Positions 10,070-20,605 of a stretch of DNA of 64,000 nucleotides are shown here, piece after piece (the first letter of the stretch is position 1; every line of letters begins with the position of its first letter). Source of the DNA: Cupriavidus pauculus (GTDB lineage: Bacteria > Pseudomonadota > Gammaproteobacteria > Burkholderiales > Burkholderiaceae); the NCBI RefSeq assembly GCF_003854935.1, contig NZ_CP033969.1, forward strand, positions 2,914,001 to 2,978,000. The letters run 5' to 3'. A program made the translations under genes and the position numbers. The notes below the pieces were generated by a model, which saw nothing but the letters and a program-made list of their open reading frames with translations, searched no databases and had not been told where the DNA came from.

Positions 10070-10121
10070 GGCCATGCCGGTTTGCACGCAGCATGGCCGG
10101 ACGCCGGGGCCGCCGCCCCGG
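10070..10121 (+). other. Two stem-loops between dctP and dctQ
   Basis: GGCCATGC (10070-10077) pairs with GCATGGCC (10091-10098), and CCGGGGC (10104-10110) with GCCCCGG (10115-10121) around a 4-base loop. Neither is followed by a T run. Such structures after a binding-protein gene commonly protect or partly terminate the transcript so that the binding protein is made in excess; that role is inferred. Confidence 0.5.
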
Positions 10122-10166
10122 TCCGGCCCGCCCTTCGCCGTTGCGCCTCACAGGTAGCCCGTACCC

Positions 10167-10718
10167 ATGGAAGCCCCCATCCCCCGCAAGCGCTGGCTCG
10201 ACCGGCTGCTTGACCTCTTTGCCGCGCTCGGCGCCCTCTGCATCCTGGCCGTCTGCATCGTCATGATCGCCATGTCGATCTCGCGCGAGACGCTGATCGT
10301 GCTCAAGGGCGGCGACGACATCGTCGCGTGGCTGTGCGCCGCGTCCGCATTCCTGATCCTTGGCCAGACCTTCCAGCACGGCGGCATCGTGCGCGTGGAG
10401 ATGCTGCTGGAGGCCGTCGGCCCGAAACGGCGCTGGGTGCTCGAAGTGCTGTCGCTGTCGATCTGCCTCGTGTTCGCCGCCTACGCCGCCTGGGCGCTGG
10501 GCGCGTTCGCCTGGCAGAGCTGGGAGATCAACGACGTGTCGCAGGGCCAGATCGTGATACCGCTGTGGATTCCGCAGAGTTTTGCCGTGCTGGGCGCGCT
10601 GGGCTTCCTGCTGGCGGTGGCCGACGAATGGCTGCGCGTGGTGCGCCGGCAGAAGCCGCGCTACCAGTTGGCGCAGGAAGCCAAGCTGGCCGCCGGCGAC
10701 TTCGGGGAGACCGTCTGA
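10167..10718 (+). CDS. TRAP transporter small permease (DctQ family)
   Basis: The protein has 183 residues, with four membrane helices at about residues 14-38, 50-70, 88-112 and 132-152. The order and the charged stretch between helices 2 and 3 (GGIVRVEMLLEAVGPKRRWVLE) are those of the small TRAP subunit, which bridges the binding protein and the large permease. Its stop codon overlaps the start of the next gene in TGATG, so translation of the two is probably coupled. The substrate is not visible. Confidence 0.88.
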   Translation: MEAPIPRKRWLDRLLDLFAALGALCILAVCIVMIAMSISRETLIVLKGGDDIVAWLCAASAFLILGQTFQHGGIVRVEMLLEAVGPKRRWVLEVLSLSICLVFAAYAAWALGAFAWQSWEINDVSQGQIVIPLWIPQSFAVLGALGFLLAVADEWLRVVRRQKPRYQLAQEAKLAAGDFGETV

Positions 10719-12028
10719 TGAGCACCGTACTTGTTGCCCTGATCCTGCTGCTCGTGATGATGGTCTTCCTGGCCATCGGCGCATGGATTCCGGTGGCCAT
10801 CGCCGTGACCTCGTGGGTCGGGCTGGTGGTCTTCTCCGACCACGACGCGCTGGTCAACCTGGCCAACGCCTGGTGGTCGTCCAGCGCGTCGTACACGCTG
10901 GCGTCGCTGCCGCTGTTCGTCTGGATGGGCGAGATCCTGTTCCGCACCAAGCTGTCCGAGCAGATGTTCAACGGGCTGTCGCCGTGGCTGAACTGGCTGC
11001 CGGGCCGCCTGATGCACGTCAACATCCTGGGTTGCGGCATCTTCGGGTCGGTCTCGGGGTCGTCGGCGGCCACCTGCGCGACGATCGCCAAGTCGGCCCT
11101 GCCCGAGCTGACCCGGCGCGGCTACGACGAGCGCATCACGCTGGGGTCGCTGTCGTGCGCGGGCACGCTCGGCATCCTGATTCCGCCGTCAATCACGATG
11201 GTGGTCTACGCGGTATCCGCCGACGTGTCGATCATCCGGGTGTTCCTGGCCGGCTTTCTGCCCGGCCTGCTGCTGATGCTGCTGTTCTCGGGCTATATCG
11301 TCGTGTGGGCGCTGATGAACCCGTCGCGCACGCCGGCCGCCGAGACGTTTGGCTGGCGCGCGCGGCTGGCATCGATCCGCCAGCTGCTGCCCTGCATCGT
11401 CCTGATCGCGTTCATTACGTGGATCATGATGGCCGGCTACTCCACCGCCACGGAAGCGGCCGCCTACGGCGTGGTGGCGTCGCTGGGGCTGGCCTGGGCC
11501 GGCGGGTCGCTGACGCGCAAGGCGTTCTGGGAAAGCCTGATGTCGGCCACGCGGCTGACCGCGATGATCATGTTCGTGCTGGGCGCCACGTCGTTCCTGT
11601 CGGTGACGATGAGCTTCACGGGCATTCCGCGCGCGCTGGCCGAATGGGTGGCCGCGCTGCATCTGTCGCCGTGGGCGCTGATCGCGGTGCTGACGGTCAT
11701 CTACATCGTGCTGGGCACGGCGCTGGACGGCATCTCGATGATCGCGCTGACCACGGCCACGGTGCTGCCGATGGTGCAGGCCGCCGGCTTCGACCTGGTC
11801 TGGTTCGGCATCTTCATCGTGCTGCTGGTGGAGATTGCCGAGGTGACGCCGCCCGTGGGCTTCAACCTGTTCGTGCTGCAGAGCATGACCGGCAAGGACA
11901 GCAACTACATCGCGCGGGTGTCGCTGCCGTTCTTCATGATGATGGTGGTGGCCATCGCGATCATCACGGTCTGGCCCAGCGTGGTCACGTGGCTGCCGGA
12001 CGTGGTGATGGCCAAGGAACTCAAGTAG
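10718..12028 (+). CDS. TRAP transporter large permease (DctM family)
   Basis: The protein has 436 residues with about twelve hydrophobic segments. DctM motifs are clear: MFNGLSPWLNWLPGRLMHVNI, GCGIFGSVSGSSAATCATIAK, GTLGILIPPSITMVVYAV, and near the end EIAEVTPPVGFNLFVLQSM. This is the transport subunit that couples sodium entry to uptake of the solute delivered by the binding protein. It starts by overlapping dctQ (TGATG) and ends 77 bases before nnrDE. No terminator hairpin with a T run is seen after it. Confidence 0.92.
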   Translation: MSTVLVALILLLVMMVFLAIGAWIPVAIAVTSWVGLVVFSDHDALVNLANAWWSSSASYTLASLPLFVWMGEILFRTKLSEQMFNGLSPWLNWLPGRLMHVNILGCGIFGSVSGSSAATCATIAKSALPELTRRGYDERITLGSLSCAGTLGILIPPSITMVVYAVSADVSIIRVFLAGFLPGLLLMLLFSGYIVVWALMNPSRTPAAETFGWRARLASIRQLLPCIVLIAFITWIMMAGYSTATEAAAYGVVASLGLAWAGGSLTRKAFWESLMSATRLTAMIMFVLGATSFLSVTMSFTGIPRALAEWVAALHLSPWALIAVLTVIYIVLGTALDGISMIALTTATVLPMVQAAGFDLVWFGIFIVLLVEIAEVTPPVGFNLFVLQSMTGKDSNYIARVSLPFFMMMVVAIAIITVWPSVVTWLPDVVMAKELK

Positions 12029-12105
12029 CGCGTTGTCCCCTACACTGTCTGCTTCTGGCCGGCCCGCACCCACGGGCCGGCGCCCGCCTTCCGCATGACC
12101 GTGCC

Positions 12106-13695
12106 ATGACCGCCGTGCCACCCGCCCCAGCCCCCGCCGATCCCGCATCCGCCTGGATGCCGCTCGACACCGCCGAACCCGCTCCGCTCTACGACGTGGC
12201 CACGATCCGCCGGATCGAACAGGCCGGCCTGGCCGCCACGCCGCCCTTCACGCTGATGTCCCGCGCGGGTGCCGCGGCGGCGGATTGGGTCGGCCAGCAC
12301 GTACCCGACGGGCGCATCTTGTTCCTGGCCGGCGCCGGCAACAACGGCGGCGACGCGCTGGTGGCCGCCACGCGGCTGCATCAGGCCGGGCGGCAGGTGG
12401 AGGCGTGGCTGCTGGGCGAAGCAGACCGGCTGCCCGACGATGCCGCGCGCGCCTGGCGCGAGGCCCGCGCCGCCGGGGTGCCGGTGCTGGCGATGCCGCG
12501 CGACCCGGCCGCCGCCCTGCCGCCGTGGCCGGTTGGCTGCGCCGCCGTGGTCGACGGCCTGCTCGGCATCGGCCTGAACCGGCCGGCAGACGGGGAAATG
12601 GCGCGCTGGATCGCCCATCTCAATGCGTCGCACCTGCCCGTGCTGGCGCTGGACATCCCGAGCGGGCTGTTTGCCGATACCGGCACCGGCCAGCCCGCCG
12701 TGCACGCGATACGGACGCTGACCTTCCTGGCCGCCAAGCCCGGCCTGCTGACGCTGGACGGCCGCGACTGCGCCGGCATCGTCGACATCGCGCCGCTCGG
12801 CCTCGACTACGCGCCCGCCACGCCGCCCGTGGCGCTGGTCAACCAGCCCGGCGCGTTTGCCGATGCCCTGCCGCGCCGCGACCATGCCGCCAACAAGGGC
12901 CGCTATGGCAGCCTGGCGGTGATCGGCGGCAACCACGGCATGACCGGCGCGCCGCTGCTGGGCGCCCGCGCGGCGCTGCATCTGGGCGCGGGCCGTGTCC
13001 ATGTCGGATTCCTGGCCCAGCCGGCGCCGCCTGTCGATCCGGTCCATCCGGAGTTGATGCTGCATGCCGTCGACCAACTGCCATGGGACGCCATGTCGGC
13101 CTTCGTGGCCGGACCCGGCATGGGCAGCGACGCCGCGGCCCGCCAGCAACTGGCGCAATTGATCGACCGGTGCGCCCGCGACACCCTGCCGCTGGTGCTC
13201 GATGCCGACGCACTGAACCTGCTGGCGGCAGACCCGGCGCTGGCGCGGCAACTGACCGACAGCGGGCTGGAGCCCGTCATCACGCCGCACCCGCTCGAAG
13301 CGGCGCGGCTGCTGGGCAGCGGCGTGGCCGACGTCCAGCGCGACCGGCTGGCCGCCGCCCGGGCGCTGGCAACGCGCTGGCATGCCACCGTCGTGCTCAA
13401 GGGATCGGGCACGGTCATCGCCACACCGGGCGGCGCGTCGCCCGCCATCAATCCCACCGGCAACGCCGGGCTGTCCACGGCCGGCACCGGCGACGTGCTG
13501 GCCGGCATGATCGGCGCGCTGCTGGCCCAGGGCATGGCCCGCGAGGCGGCCGCGCGCGCGGCGGTATGGATCCACGGACGCGCGGCGGACCGCCTGGTCG
13601 CCAGCGGCACCGGCCCGGCGGGCCTGGCAGCGAGCGAACTCTACCTGCCGGCGCGGGACATCCTGAACGCGCTGCTGCGCGGCGCGGCCGCATGA
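12106..13695 (+). CDS. nnrDE: Bifunctional NAD(P)HX epimerase/dehydratase
   Basis: The protein has 529 residues and repairs hydrated NADH and NADPH. The start at 12106 is the first in-frame Met that gives the family N-terminus; further upstream the frame is a shadow of dctM. The N-terminal YjeF_N epimerase domain (about residues 15-235) shows FLAGAGNNGGDALVAATRL and VDGLLGIGLNR, then LALDIPSGLFADTGT. The C-terminal dehydratase domain (about 245-525) has a ribokinase-like fold with KGRYGSLAVIGGNHGMTGAP, VLDADALNLL, VITPHPLEAARLLG and NAGLSTAGTGDVLAG. It overlaps the next gene by four bases (ATGA). The overlap suggests coupling with the exporter gene, without obvious functional logic. Confidence 0.93.
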   Translation: MTAVPPAPAPADPASAWMPLDTAEPAPLYDVATIRRIEQAGLAATPPFTLMSRAGAAAADWVGQHVPDGRILFLAGAGNNGGDALVAATRLHQAGRQVEAWLLGEADRLPDDAARAWREARAAGVPVLAMPRDPAAALPPWPVGCAAVVDGLLGIGLNRPADGEMARWIAHLNASHLPVLALDIPSGLFADTGTGQPAVHAIRTLTFLAAKPGLLTLDGRDCAGIVDIAPLGLDYAPATPPVALVNQPGAFADALPRRDHAANKGRYGSLAVIGGNHGMTGAPLLGARAALHLGAGRVHVGFLAQPAPPVDPVHPELMLHAVDQLPWDAMSAFVAGPGMGSDAAARQQLAQLIDRCARDTLPLVLDADALNLLAADPALARQLTDSGLEPVITPHPLEAARLLGSGVADVQRDRLAAARALATRWHATVVLKGSGTVIATPGGASPAINPTGNAGLSTAGTGDVLAGMIGALLAQGMAREAAARAAVWIHGRAADRLVASGTGPAGLAASELYLPARDILNALLRGAAA

Positions 13696-14651
13696 CGCGG
13701 GCCGCGACACTACCGCAAGGCACTGACGGTGGCACGGGTGGCGACCATTCCCGTCGCCAGTTGCTGACCGGCATCGCGCTGCTGGTGGTCGGCCAGTGGA
13801 TCCTGAGCCTGCTCGACGCCACGGGCAAGACGCTGACCCAGCAAGGACTGCCCGTGGTGGCCGTGGCCTGGGTGCGCTACCTGGGCCATGTGGTGGCGAT
13901 CTTCCTACTGATCGGGCCGGCACGATGGCAGCGGCTGTCGCGCCCGGCCGCCCCGCGCCTGCATTGGCTGCGCGGCGCGCTGATGCTGGCGTCGACGCTG
14001 GTGTTCTTCAGCGTGCTGAAGCTGATGCCGCTGGCCACGGCCACGGCGCTGAACTTCTGCGCGCCTCTGATCGTCGTGGCGCTGTCGCCGTGGCTGCTTG
14101 GCGAACGGCCGGGCCTGCACGCGCGCTGGACCCGCTGGATCGGCGTGGGCATCGGCTTCGCAGGGATGCTTGTGGTGGTGCGGCCGGGCGGCGAGCTCGA
14201 TGCGTTTGGCGTGGCGCTGGGGCTGCTGTCGGCGTTGCTGTTCGCGCTGCTGCAGATGCTCACGCGGCGCATCGCCGCGCATGACGCACCCATGACCACG
14301 CTGATCCAGAGCGGCGTGACCGGGGCCGCGCTGACGACGCTGCTGGTGCCGTTCTTCTGGTTCGAGGCGGTGCCGACGGCGCTGCAATGCGCGCTGCTGA
14401 TATCGGCCGGCCTGACCGGATCGCTCGGCCACTACTTCGTGATCCGCGCGTTCCAGTACGCCGACGCGTCATTCCTGAGCCCGTTCCTGTACCTGCAGAT
14501 CTTCTCGGCTACCGTGGTCGGCTACTTCGCCTTCGGCCACCTGCCAGACTGGACTACCGCGCTGGGCATCGCCGTGATCTGCGCGGGCGGCGTATGCGTG
14601 GCGGGCGGCGAGCCGCTGCTGCGCCGGATAGCCACACGGCTGGGACGCTGA
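13692..14651 (+). CDS. EamA/DMT-family transporter
   Basis: The protein has 319 residues and about ten hydrophobic segments arranged as two EamA repeats, the first around residues 25-155 and the second around 165-300. Typical stretches are [35 protein letters not shown]-like [16 protein letters not shown], and at the end [19 protein letters not shown]-like sequence. This drug/metabolite-transporter family exports small metabolites; the substrate cannot be told. Its start overlaps the nnrDE stop. A CCCGCCAC/GTGGCGGG hairpin follows six bases after the stop. Confidence 0.88.
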   Translation: MTRAATLPQGTDGGTGGDHSRRQLLTGIALLVVGQWILSLLDATGKTLTQQGLPVVAVAWVRYLGHVVAIFLLIGPARWQRLSRPAAPRLHWLRGALMLASTLVFFSVLKLMPLATATALNFCAPLIVVALSPWLLGERPGLHARWTRWIGVGIGFAGMLVVVRPGGELDAFGVALGLLSALLFALLQMLTRRIAAHDAPMTTLIQSGVTGAALTTLLVPFFWFEAVPTALQCALLISAGLTGSLGHYFVIRAFQYADASFLSPFLYLQIFSATVVGYFAFGHLPDWTTALGIAVICAGGVCVAGGEPLLRRIATRLGR

Positions 14652-14656
14652 CGCGA

Positions 14657-14679
14657 CCCGCCACGCACAAAGTGGCGGG
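14657..14679 (+). terminator. Hairpin after the EamA gene
   Basis: CCCGCCAC pairs perfectly with GTGGCGGG around a 7-base loop just after the stop codon. There is no T run, so it may act as a weak or Rho-assisted terminator or as 3'-end protection. Confidence 0.45.
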
Positions 14680-14871
14680 CCGTGTCTATGCGGCAGGACG
14701 TCAGACAAGCGCCGATATGGCGCCGGCTGCGTGGCTGCTAACGTTGCGGATGTTCGCAAGCACGGTTACTTTTTGCTGCGACTTTCGGCTTTTGACGTCG
14801 TATCCCAGCGATATACTTGCGCAGGGCCTTGCCGGACGGCGCGGCCCCGCTCCCAGACTCCAGAACTTCGC

Positions 14872-16500
<1,629 letters not shown>

Positions 16501-16516
16501 GCGCCCGCCCGACCAG

Positions 16517-16541
16517 CATGGCGGCCCAGGCGGCCGCCATG
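16517..16541. terminator. Hairpin between convergent pgi and the YbbA-type ATPase gene
   Basis: CATGGCGGCC pairs with GGCCGCCATG around the 5-base loop CAGGC. The 10-base perfect stem sits exactly between the two stop codons. It lacks a T run, so termination there is inferred from position. Confidence 0.5.
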
Positions 16542-16546
16542 GCATT

Positions 16547-17245
16547 TCAGACTTCGGTACCCATCAATTCGTCGCTGGCCACGCGGCCGGCTTCGATCGT
16601 CAGGATGCGCCCGCAGCGCGCGGCCACGGAGCGGTCATGCGTGACCAGCACCAGCGTGGACCCGGCATCGCGGTTCAGCTCGAACATCAGCGCGATGACG
16701 GCCTCGCCGGTCGCGGTGTCCAGGCTGCCGGTCGGCTCGTCGGCAAACAGGATGTCGGGCCGCGCCACGAACGCGCGCGCCAGCGCCACGCGCTGCTGCT
16801 CGCCGCCGGACAGCGTCCGCGGGTAGTGCGTCAGCCGCTTGCCGAGGCCCACCCGCTCCAGCATCTCCGTGGCACGCTCGCGCACCTGCGACGTTTCGCC
16901 GCGCAACTCCAGCGGCAGCATGACGTTTTCGAGCGCCGTCAGGTGCCCGACCAGCTGGAACGACTGGAACACAAAGCCGACATGGCGCCCGCGCAGCGCG
17001 GCGCGCTGGTCTTCGTCGAGCTGGAACAGGTCCTGCCCATGGAGCCGCACGGCGCCGGTGCTGGGCAAGTCCAGGCCCGCCAGCAGGCCCAAGAGCGTCG
17101 ATTTGCCGGAGCCGGACGCGCCAACGATGGCCACCGTTTCGCCGGCCGTGACGGAAAACGAGACGTCGTGCAGAATCGTGAGCGAACCTGTCGTGTCGGC
17201 GACGGTCTTTCCGAGTGACTCGACAGCAAGAATGGAAGAGGACAT
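16547..17245 (-). CDS. ybbA: ABC transporter ATP-binding protein, YbbA/LolD type
   Basis: The protein has 232 residues and is a complete nucleotide-binding domain of the MacB/LolD/YbbA group: Walker [11 protein letters not shown]-loop [18 protein letters not shown], signature [14 protein letters not shown], Walker [13 protein letters not shown], switch His in LVTHD. In enterobacteria ybbA lies divergent from tesA with a permease gene ybbP behind it; here the divergent tesA is present but no permease follows, since pgi converges directly. So this ATPase is an orphan locally. Its ATG shares the tetranucleotide CATG with the tesA start on the other strand, so each gene's promoter must lie inside the other's coding region. 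The gene symbol rests on context. Confidence 0.85.
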   Translation of the reverse strand: MSSSILAVESLGKTVADTTGSLTILHDVSFSVTAGETVAIVGASGSGKSTLLGLLAGLDLPSTGAVRLHGQDLFQLDEDQRAALRGRHVGFVFQSFQLVGHLTALENVMLPLELRGETSQVRERATEMLERVGLGKRLTHYPRTLSGGEQQRVALARAFVARPDILFADEPTGSLDTATGEAVIALMFELNRDAGSTLVLVTHDRSVAARCGRILTIEAGRVASDELMGTEV

Positions 17246-17918
17246 GCGCGAGAAGATTCCCAACGTTGGGCGCCGGCGGATGCTGGCAGCCTGTTGTGCG
17301 ACAGCCGTCGCCCTGCTTTGTTCACCCGCCGCCGTGGCGCAGGCCCCGTCGGCGCCCGCCGTGCTGGTGCTGGGCGACAGCCTGTCGGCCGAGTACGGCA
17401 TTGCGCGTGGCACCGGCTGGGTCAGCCTGCTGCAGGAGCGGCTGCGCCGCGAGCGGTTCGATTATAGCGTCGTGAATGCCAGCATCAGCGGCGAGACCAC
17501 GGTGGGCGGCAAGACCCGCCTGCCCGACCTGCTGAAGCGGCACAAGCCGGCCGTCGTCGTCGTGGAACTGGGCGCCAACGACGCGCTGCGCGGTTTCTCG
17601 CTGCCATCCACGGAAGCCAACCTGCGCGCCATCATCGGCGACGCCCAGAAGGCGGGCGCCAAGGTGGTGCTGGTCGGCATGCGCATCCCGCCCAATTACG
17701 GCGCCGACTACACCGAGCGCTTCTTTGGCCTGTTTCCGAAGCTGGCCAAGGAGTATCGGACCGAACTGGTGCCGTTCTTCCTCGACAAGGTCGTCACGCG
17801 GCCCGACTGGTTCCAGGAAGACCGCATCCATCCCACCTCGGCCGCCCAGTCGGCGCTGCTCGATACCGTGTGGCCAGCGCTCAAGCCGCTGCTCCGGACG
17901 TCTGCCAAGACCGGCTGA
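17244..17918 (+). CDS. tesA: SGNH-family esterase/lysophospholipase (TesA-like)
   Basis: The protein has 224 residues. The start at 17244 follows GGAAGAGGAC; an in-frame ATG at 17232 is an alternative. A signal sequence (RRRMLAACCATAVALLCSPA, cleavage near AVAQ) suggests a periplasmic enzyme. The four SGNH blocks are seen: VLGDSLSAEYG (Ser), SISGETT (Gly), LGANDALRG (Asn), DRIHPTSAAQ (Asp/His). This matches multifunctional thioesterase I/arylesterase/lysophospholipase L1. It is divergent from the YbbA-type gene with overlapping start codons and ends before a bidirectional terminator. Confidence 0.9.
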   Translation: MREKIPNVGRRRMLAACCATAVALLCSPAAVAQAPSAPAVLVLGDSLSAEYGIARGTGWVSLLQERLRRERFDYSVVNASISGETTVGGKTRLPDLLKRHKPAVVVVELGANDALRGFSLPSTEANLRAIIGDAQKAGAKVVLVGMRIPPNYGADYTERFFGLFPKLAKEYRTELVPFFLDKVVTRPDWFQEDRIHPTSAAQSALLDTVWPALKPLLRTSAKTG

Positions 17919-17968
17919 CCCGTCGGGCTCGTCCGGCTCGCCAGGCTTGTCCGGCAGCCAAAAGGAAA

Positions 17969-18002
17969 AAGCCCCTGCGGTGCGTCACCGGCAGGGGCTT
18001 CT
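17969..18002. terminator. Bidirectional terminator between tesA and ppiD
   Basis: AAGCCCCTGC pairs with GCAGGGGCTT around a 12-base loop, with A-rich sequence on the left and CTTTT on the right. It serves tesA on the plus strand and ppiD on the minus strand. Confidence 0.85.
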
Positions 18003-18026
18003 TTTCGACGGGCGTCGCGCGCCGCG

Positions 18027-19970
18027 TCAGTTCGTGGCCGGGGCGCTGCCCGCCGCGTCTTCGGTCTTGGCCGGACGCAGCAGCTTCACCTTGGCCTGCG
18101 CCTTGAGCGCGTCGTAGTAGGCCGCCAGTTCGGTCTGGCCGGCAAGCTGGCTCAGTTGCTGGGCATCGGCATCGCGCTGGGCCGCATTGCTCTGGGTCGG
18201 CGTGCCAACCTTCGTGATCCGATACAGCGCGTAGCCATCGGCGCCGAGGTCCACGCCCACGACGGACGGCAGCTTGGCGGCGTCGGCGCGCATGATCGCG
18301 TCCACGGCCTTCGGCGACAGGCCGTCAGCCTTGGCCCGCGACACCGTCATCACCGGGCCGAAGCCGCTGGCGCTGTCGGCCTTGCGTAGTGCTTCAAGCC
18401 TGGCCTCGCCATCCTTGCGCGCCAGTTCGGCGGACTTCTGGGCGATGTATGCCTGGCGCACCTGGGCTTCCACGTCCTCGAACTTGCGGGCGGCGGCCGG
18501 CCGGTATTCGGCGATGCGGGCCGACACCAGCGTGGTCGGATTGACCTGGATGGCTTCGGTATTGCGCTTGTTCTTGATCGCGTCATCGCTGAACAGGGCC
18601 TTGAGCACCTTCTCGTTGTTCAGCGGGCTGTCCTTGCCCAGCGCCGGGTTCGGGTTGCGCGTGACGTTGTCGGCAGTCTGGATCGTCAGCTTGAACTTGT
18701 CGGCGGCCGGCTTGAGGCTGTCGGCCTGCTCGTAGACCGTGTTGCCGAAGGCGTCGGCCAGTTCCGTGTACTTCTTGCTGGCCAGTTGCTTCTTCAGTTC
18801 GGCTTCGAGCTCCGGACGAACCTCATCGAGCGAACGCGTGGCCGACGGCTTGATGCCGGTCAGCTTGATGATGTGGTAACCGTAGTCGGTTTCGACCAGA
18901 TCGCTGACCTGGCCGTCCTTGAGCGCGTACATCGCGTCCTCGAACGGCTTCACCAGCGCGCCGCGGCCCATGAAGCCGAGGTCGCCACCCTTCTCGGCCG
19001 AACCCGGGTCCTGGGAATTCTTCTTCGCCACGTCGGCGAAGGTTTCCGGATGCTTGCGCACCTCGTCCAGCAGCTTCTGCGCCTTGTCCTTGGCGGCCTT
19101 GCGATCAGCCTCCTTGGCGTCCTTCGGGGCCGTGATCAGGATATGGCTGGCGCGGCGCTGCTCTTCGGTCCGGAAACGCTGGACGTTGCTGTCGTAGTAG
19201 GACTTCAGCTCTTCCGGCGTCACCGCCTGGCTGGCGGCCAGCGCGTCGCCCGACAGCACGACGTACTCGACCTTGGCCTGCTCCGGCGTGGTGTAGGCCG
19301 ACAGGTGGGCCTCGTAGTACGCCTTCAGCGCGGCGGCGTCAGGCGTGACCTTCGATGTGAAATCGGCCGGCTTGATGTTGAGCGCCTGGACGTCGCGCTG
19401 CTGGTCGCGGATGGCGATCAGGCGGTCGAGCAGCGACTTCGGCACGAACGCCGTGGTGCCCACCGCGCTGCCAAGCTGCTGCGTCGCCAGTTCGAACCGC
19501 ATGCGCGATTCAAGCTGCTCGGGCGTCAGCCCTTGCTGGGCCAGCAGCTGGACATAGCCCTTCTCGTCGAACTTGCCGTCCGCGCCATAGAGCTGCGCCA
19601 CGGCGGGAATGGCCGCGATCGCCTCACGCAGCTGGTCCTTCGTCACGGTCAGGTTCTTCTTGGCCGTGGCGTCGGCCACCACACGTTGCTGGATCAGCTG
19701 GTCCAGCACGGACTGGCGCGCCGCGGCGCCTTCGAACATGCGCGGATCATAATTGTTGCCAAGCATCTGGCGCATGCGCTCGCTCTGGTCACGCACGACG
19801 TTGTCGACCTCCTGCACGGTGATGGTCCGGCCATCCACCTTGGCAAGATCGTGCGAGCTGTCCATGAAGCGCGAGTAACTCTCGACACCGAAGAACACGA
19901 ACGACGGGAAGACAAGCACCAGCAGCAGCATAAGCATCAGGCGCCGGTTGTTGCGTACGAAATCAAGCAT
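18027..19970 (-). CDS. ppiD: Periplasmic folding chaperone PpiD (SurA_N/parvulin domains)
   Basis: The protein has 647 residues. The start MLDFVRNNRRLMLM at 19970 is the classical PpiD N-terminus: a short cytoplasmic basic tail, then one membrane helix at about residues 11-33 (LMLMLLLVLVFPSFVFFGVE). The rest faces the periplasm: a SurA_N-like chaperone domain (MRQMLGNNYDPRMFEGAAARQ, VLDQLIQQRVV), a parvulin domain around residues 265-365 (RRASHILITAPKD, FADVAKKNSQDPGSAEKGGDLG, YGYHIIKLTGIKP), and a C-terminal domain. PpiD works with the SecYEG translocon. It lies downstream of the lon and tRNA genes, a common order in this group, although a tRNA terminator separates them. Confidence 0.93.
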   Translation of the reverse strand: MLDFVRNNRRLMLMLLLVLVFPSFVFFGVESYSRFMDSSHDLAKVDGRTITVQEVDNVVRDQSERMRQMLGNNYDPRMFEGAAARQSVLDQLIQQRVVADATAKKNLTVTKDQLREAIAAIPAVAQLYGADGKFDEKGYVQLLAQQGLTPEQLESRMRFELATQQLGSAVGTTAFVPKSLLDRLIAIRDQQRDVQALNIKPADFTSKVTPDAAALKAYYEAHLSAYTTPEQAKVEYVVLSGDALAASQAVTPEELKSYYDSNVQRFRTEEQRRASHILITAPKDAKEADRKAAKDKAQKLLDEVRKHPETFADVAKKNSQDPGSAEKGGDLGFMGRGALVKPFEDAMYALKDGQVSDLVETDYGYHIIKLTGIKPSATRSLDEVRPELEAELKKQLASKKYTELADAFGNTVYEQADSLKPAADKFKLTIQTADNVTRNPNPALGKDSPLNNEKVLKALFSDDAIKNKRNTEAIQVNPTTLVSARIAEYRPAAARKFEDVEAQVRQAYIAQKSAELARKDGEARLEALRKADSASGFGPVMTVSRAKADGLSPKAVDAIMRADAAKLPSVVGVDLGADGYALYRITKVGTPTQSNAAQRDADAQQLSQLAGQTELAAYYDALKAQAKVKLLRPAKTEDAAGSAPATN

Positions 19971-20137
19971 GCTGTTCGGGTTAAAGGGTTGGGCCTTGGG
20001 CCGACGGTCAAACTTCGCGATTCTATCAGGAGCGGCGCGCTGCACCGACGGAAAGTCCTGCAGGAAGCTTTTGAGAGGTCAAAGAAATGCTTCGCCCAGT
20101 GGGAGACTTCCGCTGCGCGGATCGAGCGGACAGACAC

Positions 20138-20160
20138 AAAAAAACCCGCTTGCGCGGGCA
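20138..20160 (-). terminator. Terminator after the tRNA-Val/tRNA-Asp unit
   Basis: Read on the minus strand, CCCGC-GCAA-GCGGG is followed by seven T, nine bases after the tRNA-Asp 3' end. A standard Rho-independent terminator. Confidence 0.85.
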
Positions 20161-20168
20161 TTTTTATT

Positions 20169-20245
20169 TGGCGGAGTGGACGGGGCTCGAACCCGCGACC
20201 CCCGGCGTGACAGGCCGGTATTCTAACCAACTGAACTACCACTCC
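20169..20245 (-). tRNA. tRNA-Asp (anticodon GTC)
   Basis: The 77-base minus-strand gene begins GGAGTGGTAG and ends with an encoded CCA. The acceptor arm GGAGTGG pairs with CCACTCC; the D-arm contains TTCAGTTGGTTAGAATA; the anticodon loop has CTGTCAC, giving GTC; the T-arm contains GGTTCGAGCCC. It is the second gene of a two-tRNA unit and is followed by a terminator. Confidence 0.97.
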
Positions 20246-20283
20246 GGATCGGGCCCTTTTCGGCAACGCGCAACGGTCAAGTG

Positions 20284-20359
20284 TGGTGGGTGCTGAGGGG
20301 TTCGAACCCCCGACCTACGCCTTGTAAGGGCGCCGCTCTACCAGCTGAGCTAAGCACCC
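20284..20359 (-). tRNA. tRNA-Val (anticodon TAC)
   Basis: The 76-base minus-strand gene begins GGGTGCTTAGCTCAGC and ends with an encoded CCA. The acceptor arm GGGTGCT pairs with AGCACCC; the anticodon loop CTTACAA gives TAC (valine); the T-arm contains GGTTCGAACCC. It is transcribed first, 38 bases before tRNA-Asp. Confidence 0.97.
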
Positions 20360-20455
20360 ACTTGGACCGTGCAAGCGATTTGCCTGCAGGGAAATCCCGC
20401 TTCGCACGATTCGGCAGATGCTGCTGGTTGCCGCTGTTTGCGTTGCGAGGCCGCG

Positions 20456-20485
20456 ATTGTAATACGAGACTTTTCGATTTGCCAA
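20456..20485 (-). promoter_or_regulatory. Sigma-70-type promoter of the tRNA-Val/tRNA-Asp unit
   Basis: On the minus strand TTGGCA (20485-20480) and TACAAT (20461-20456) are separated by 18 bases and followed by the GC-rich CGCGGCC, a discriminator typical of stringently controlled stable-RNA promoters. The leader to tRNA-Val is about 90 bases. Confidence 0.6.
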
Positions 20486-20556
20486 GCATTGATTGCAGGA
20501 TGCCGCCACGCCACATCGCCGCGCCAATCGGCACCAAACGTGAGGCGCGCGGGCAT

Positions 20557-20585
20557 AAAAAAACCGCGGGATACGATCCCGCGGG
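20557..20585 (-). terminator. Rho-independent terminator after lon
   Basis: On the minus strand CCGCGGGAT pairs with ATCCCGCGG around a 3-base loop, followed by a seven-T run, 22 bases after the lon stop. Confidence 0.88.
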
Positions 20586-20605
20586 TCTTGTCCGAGCGTT
20601 GGCGC

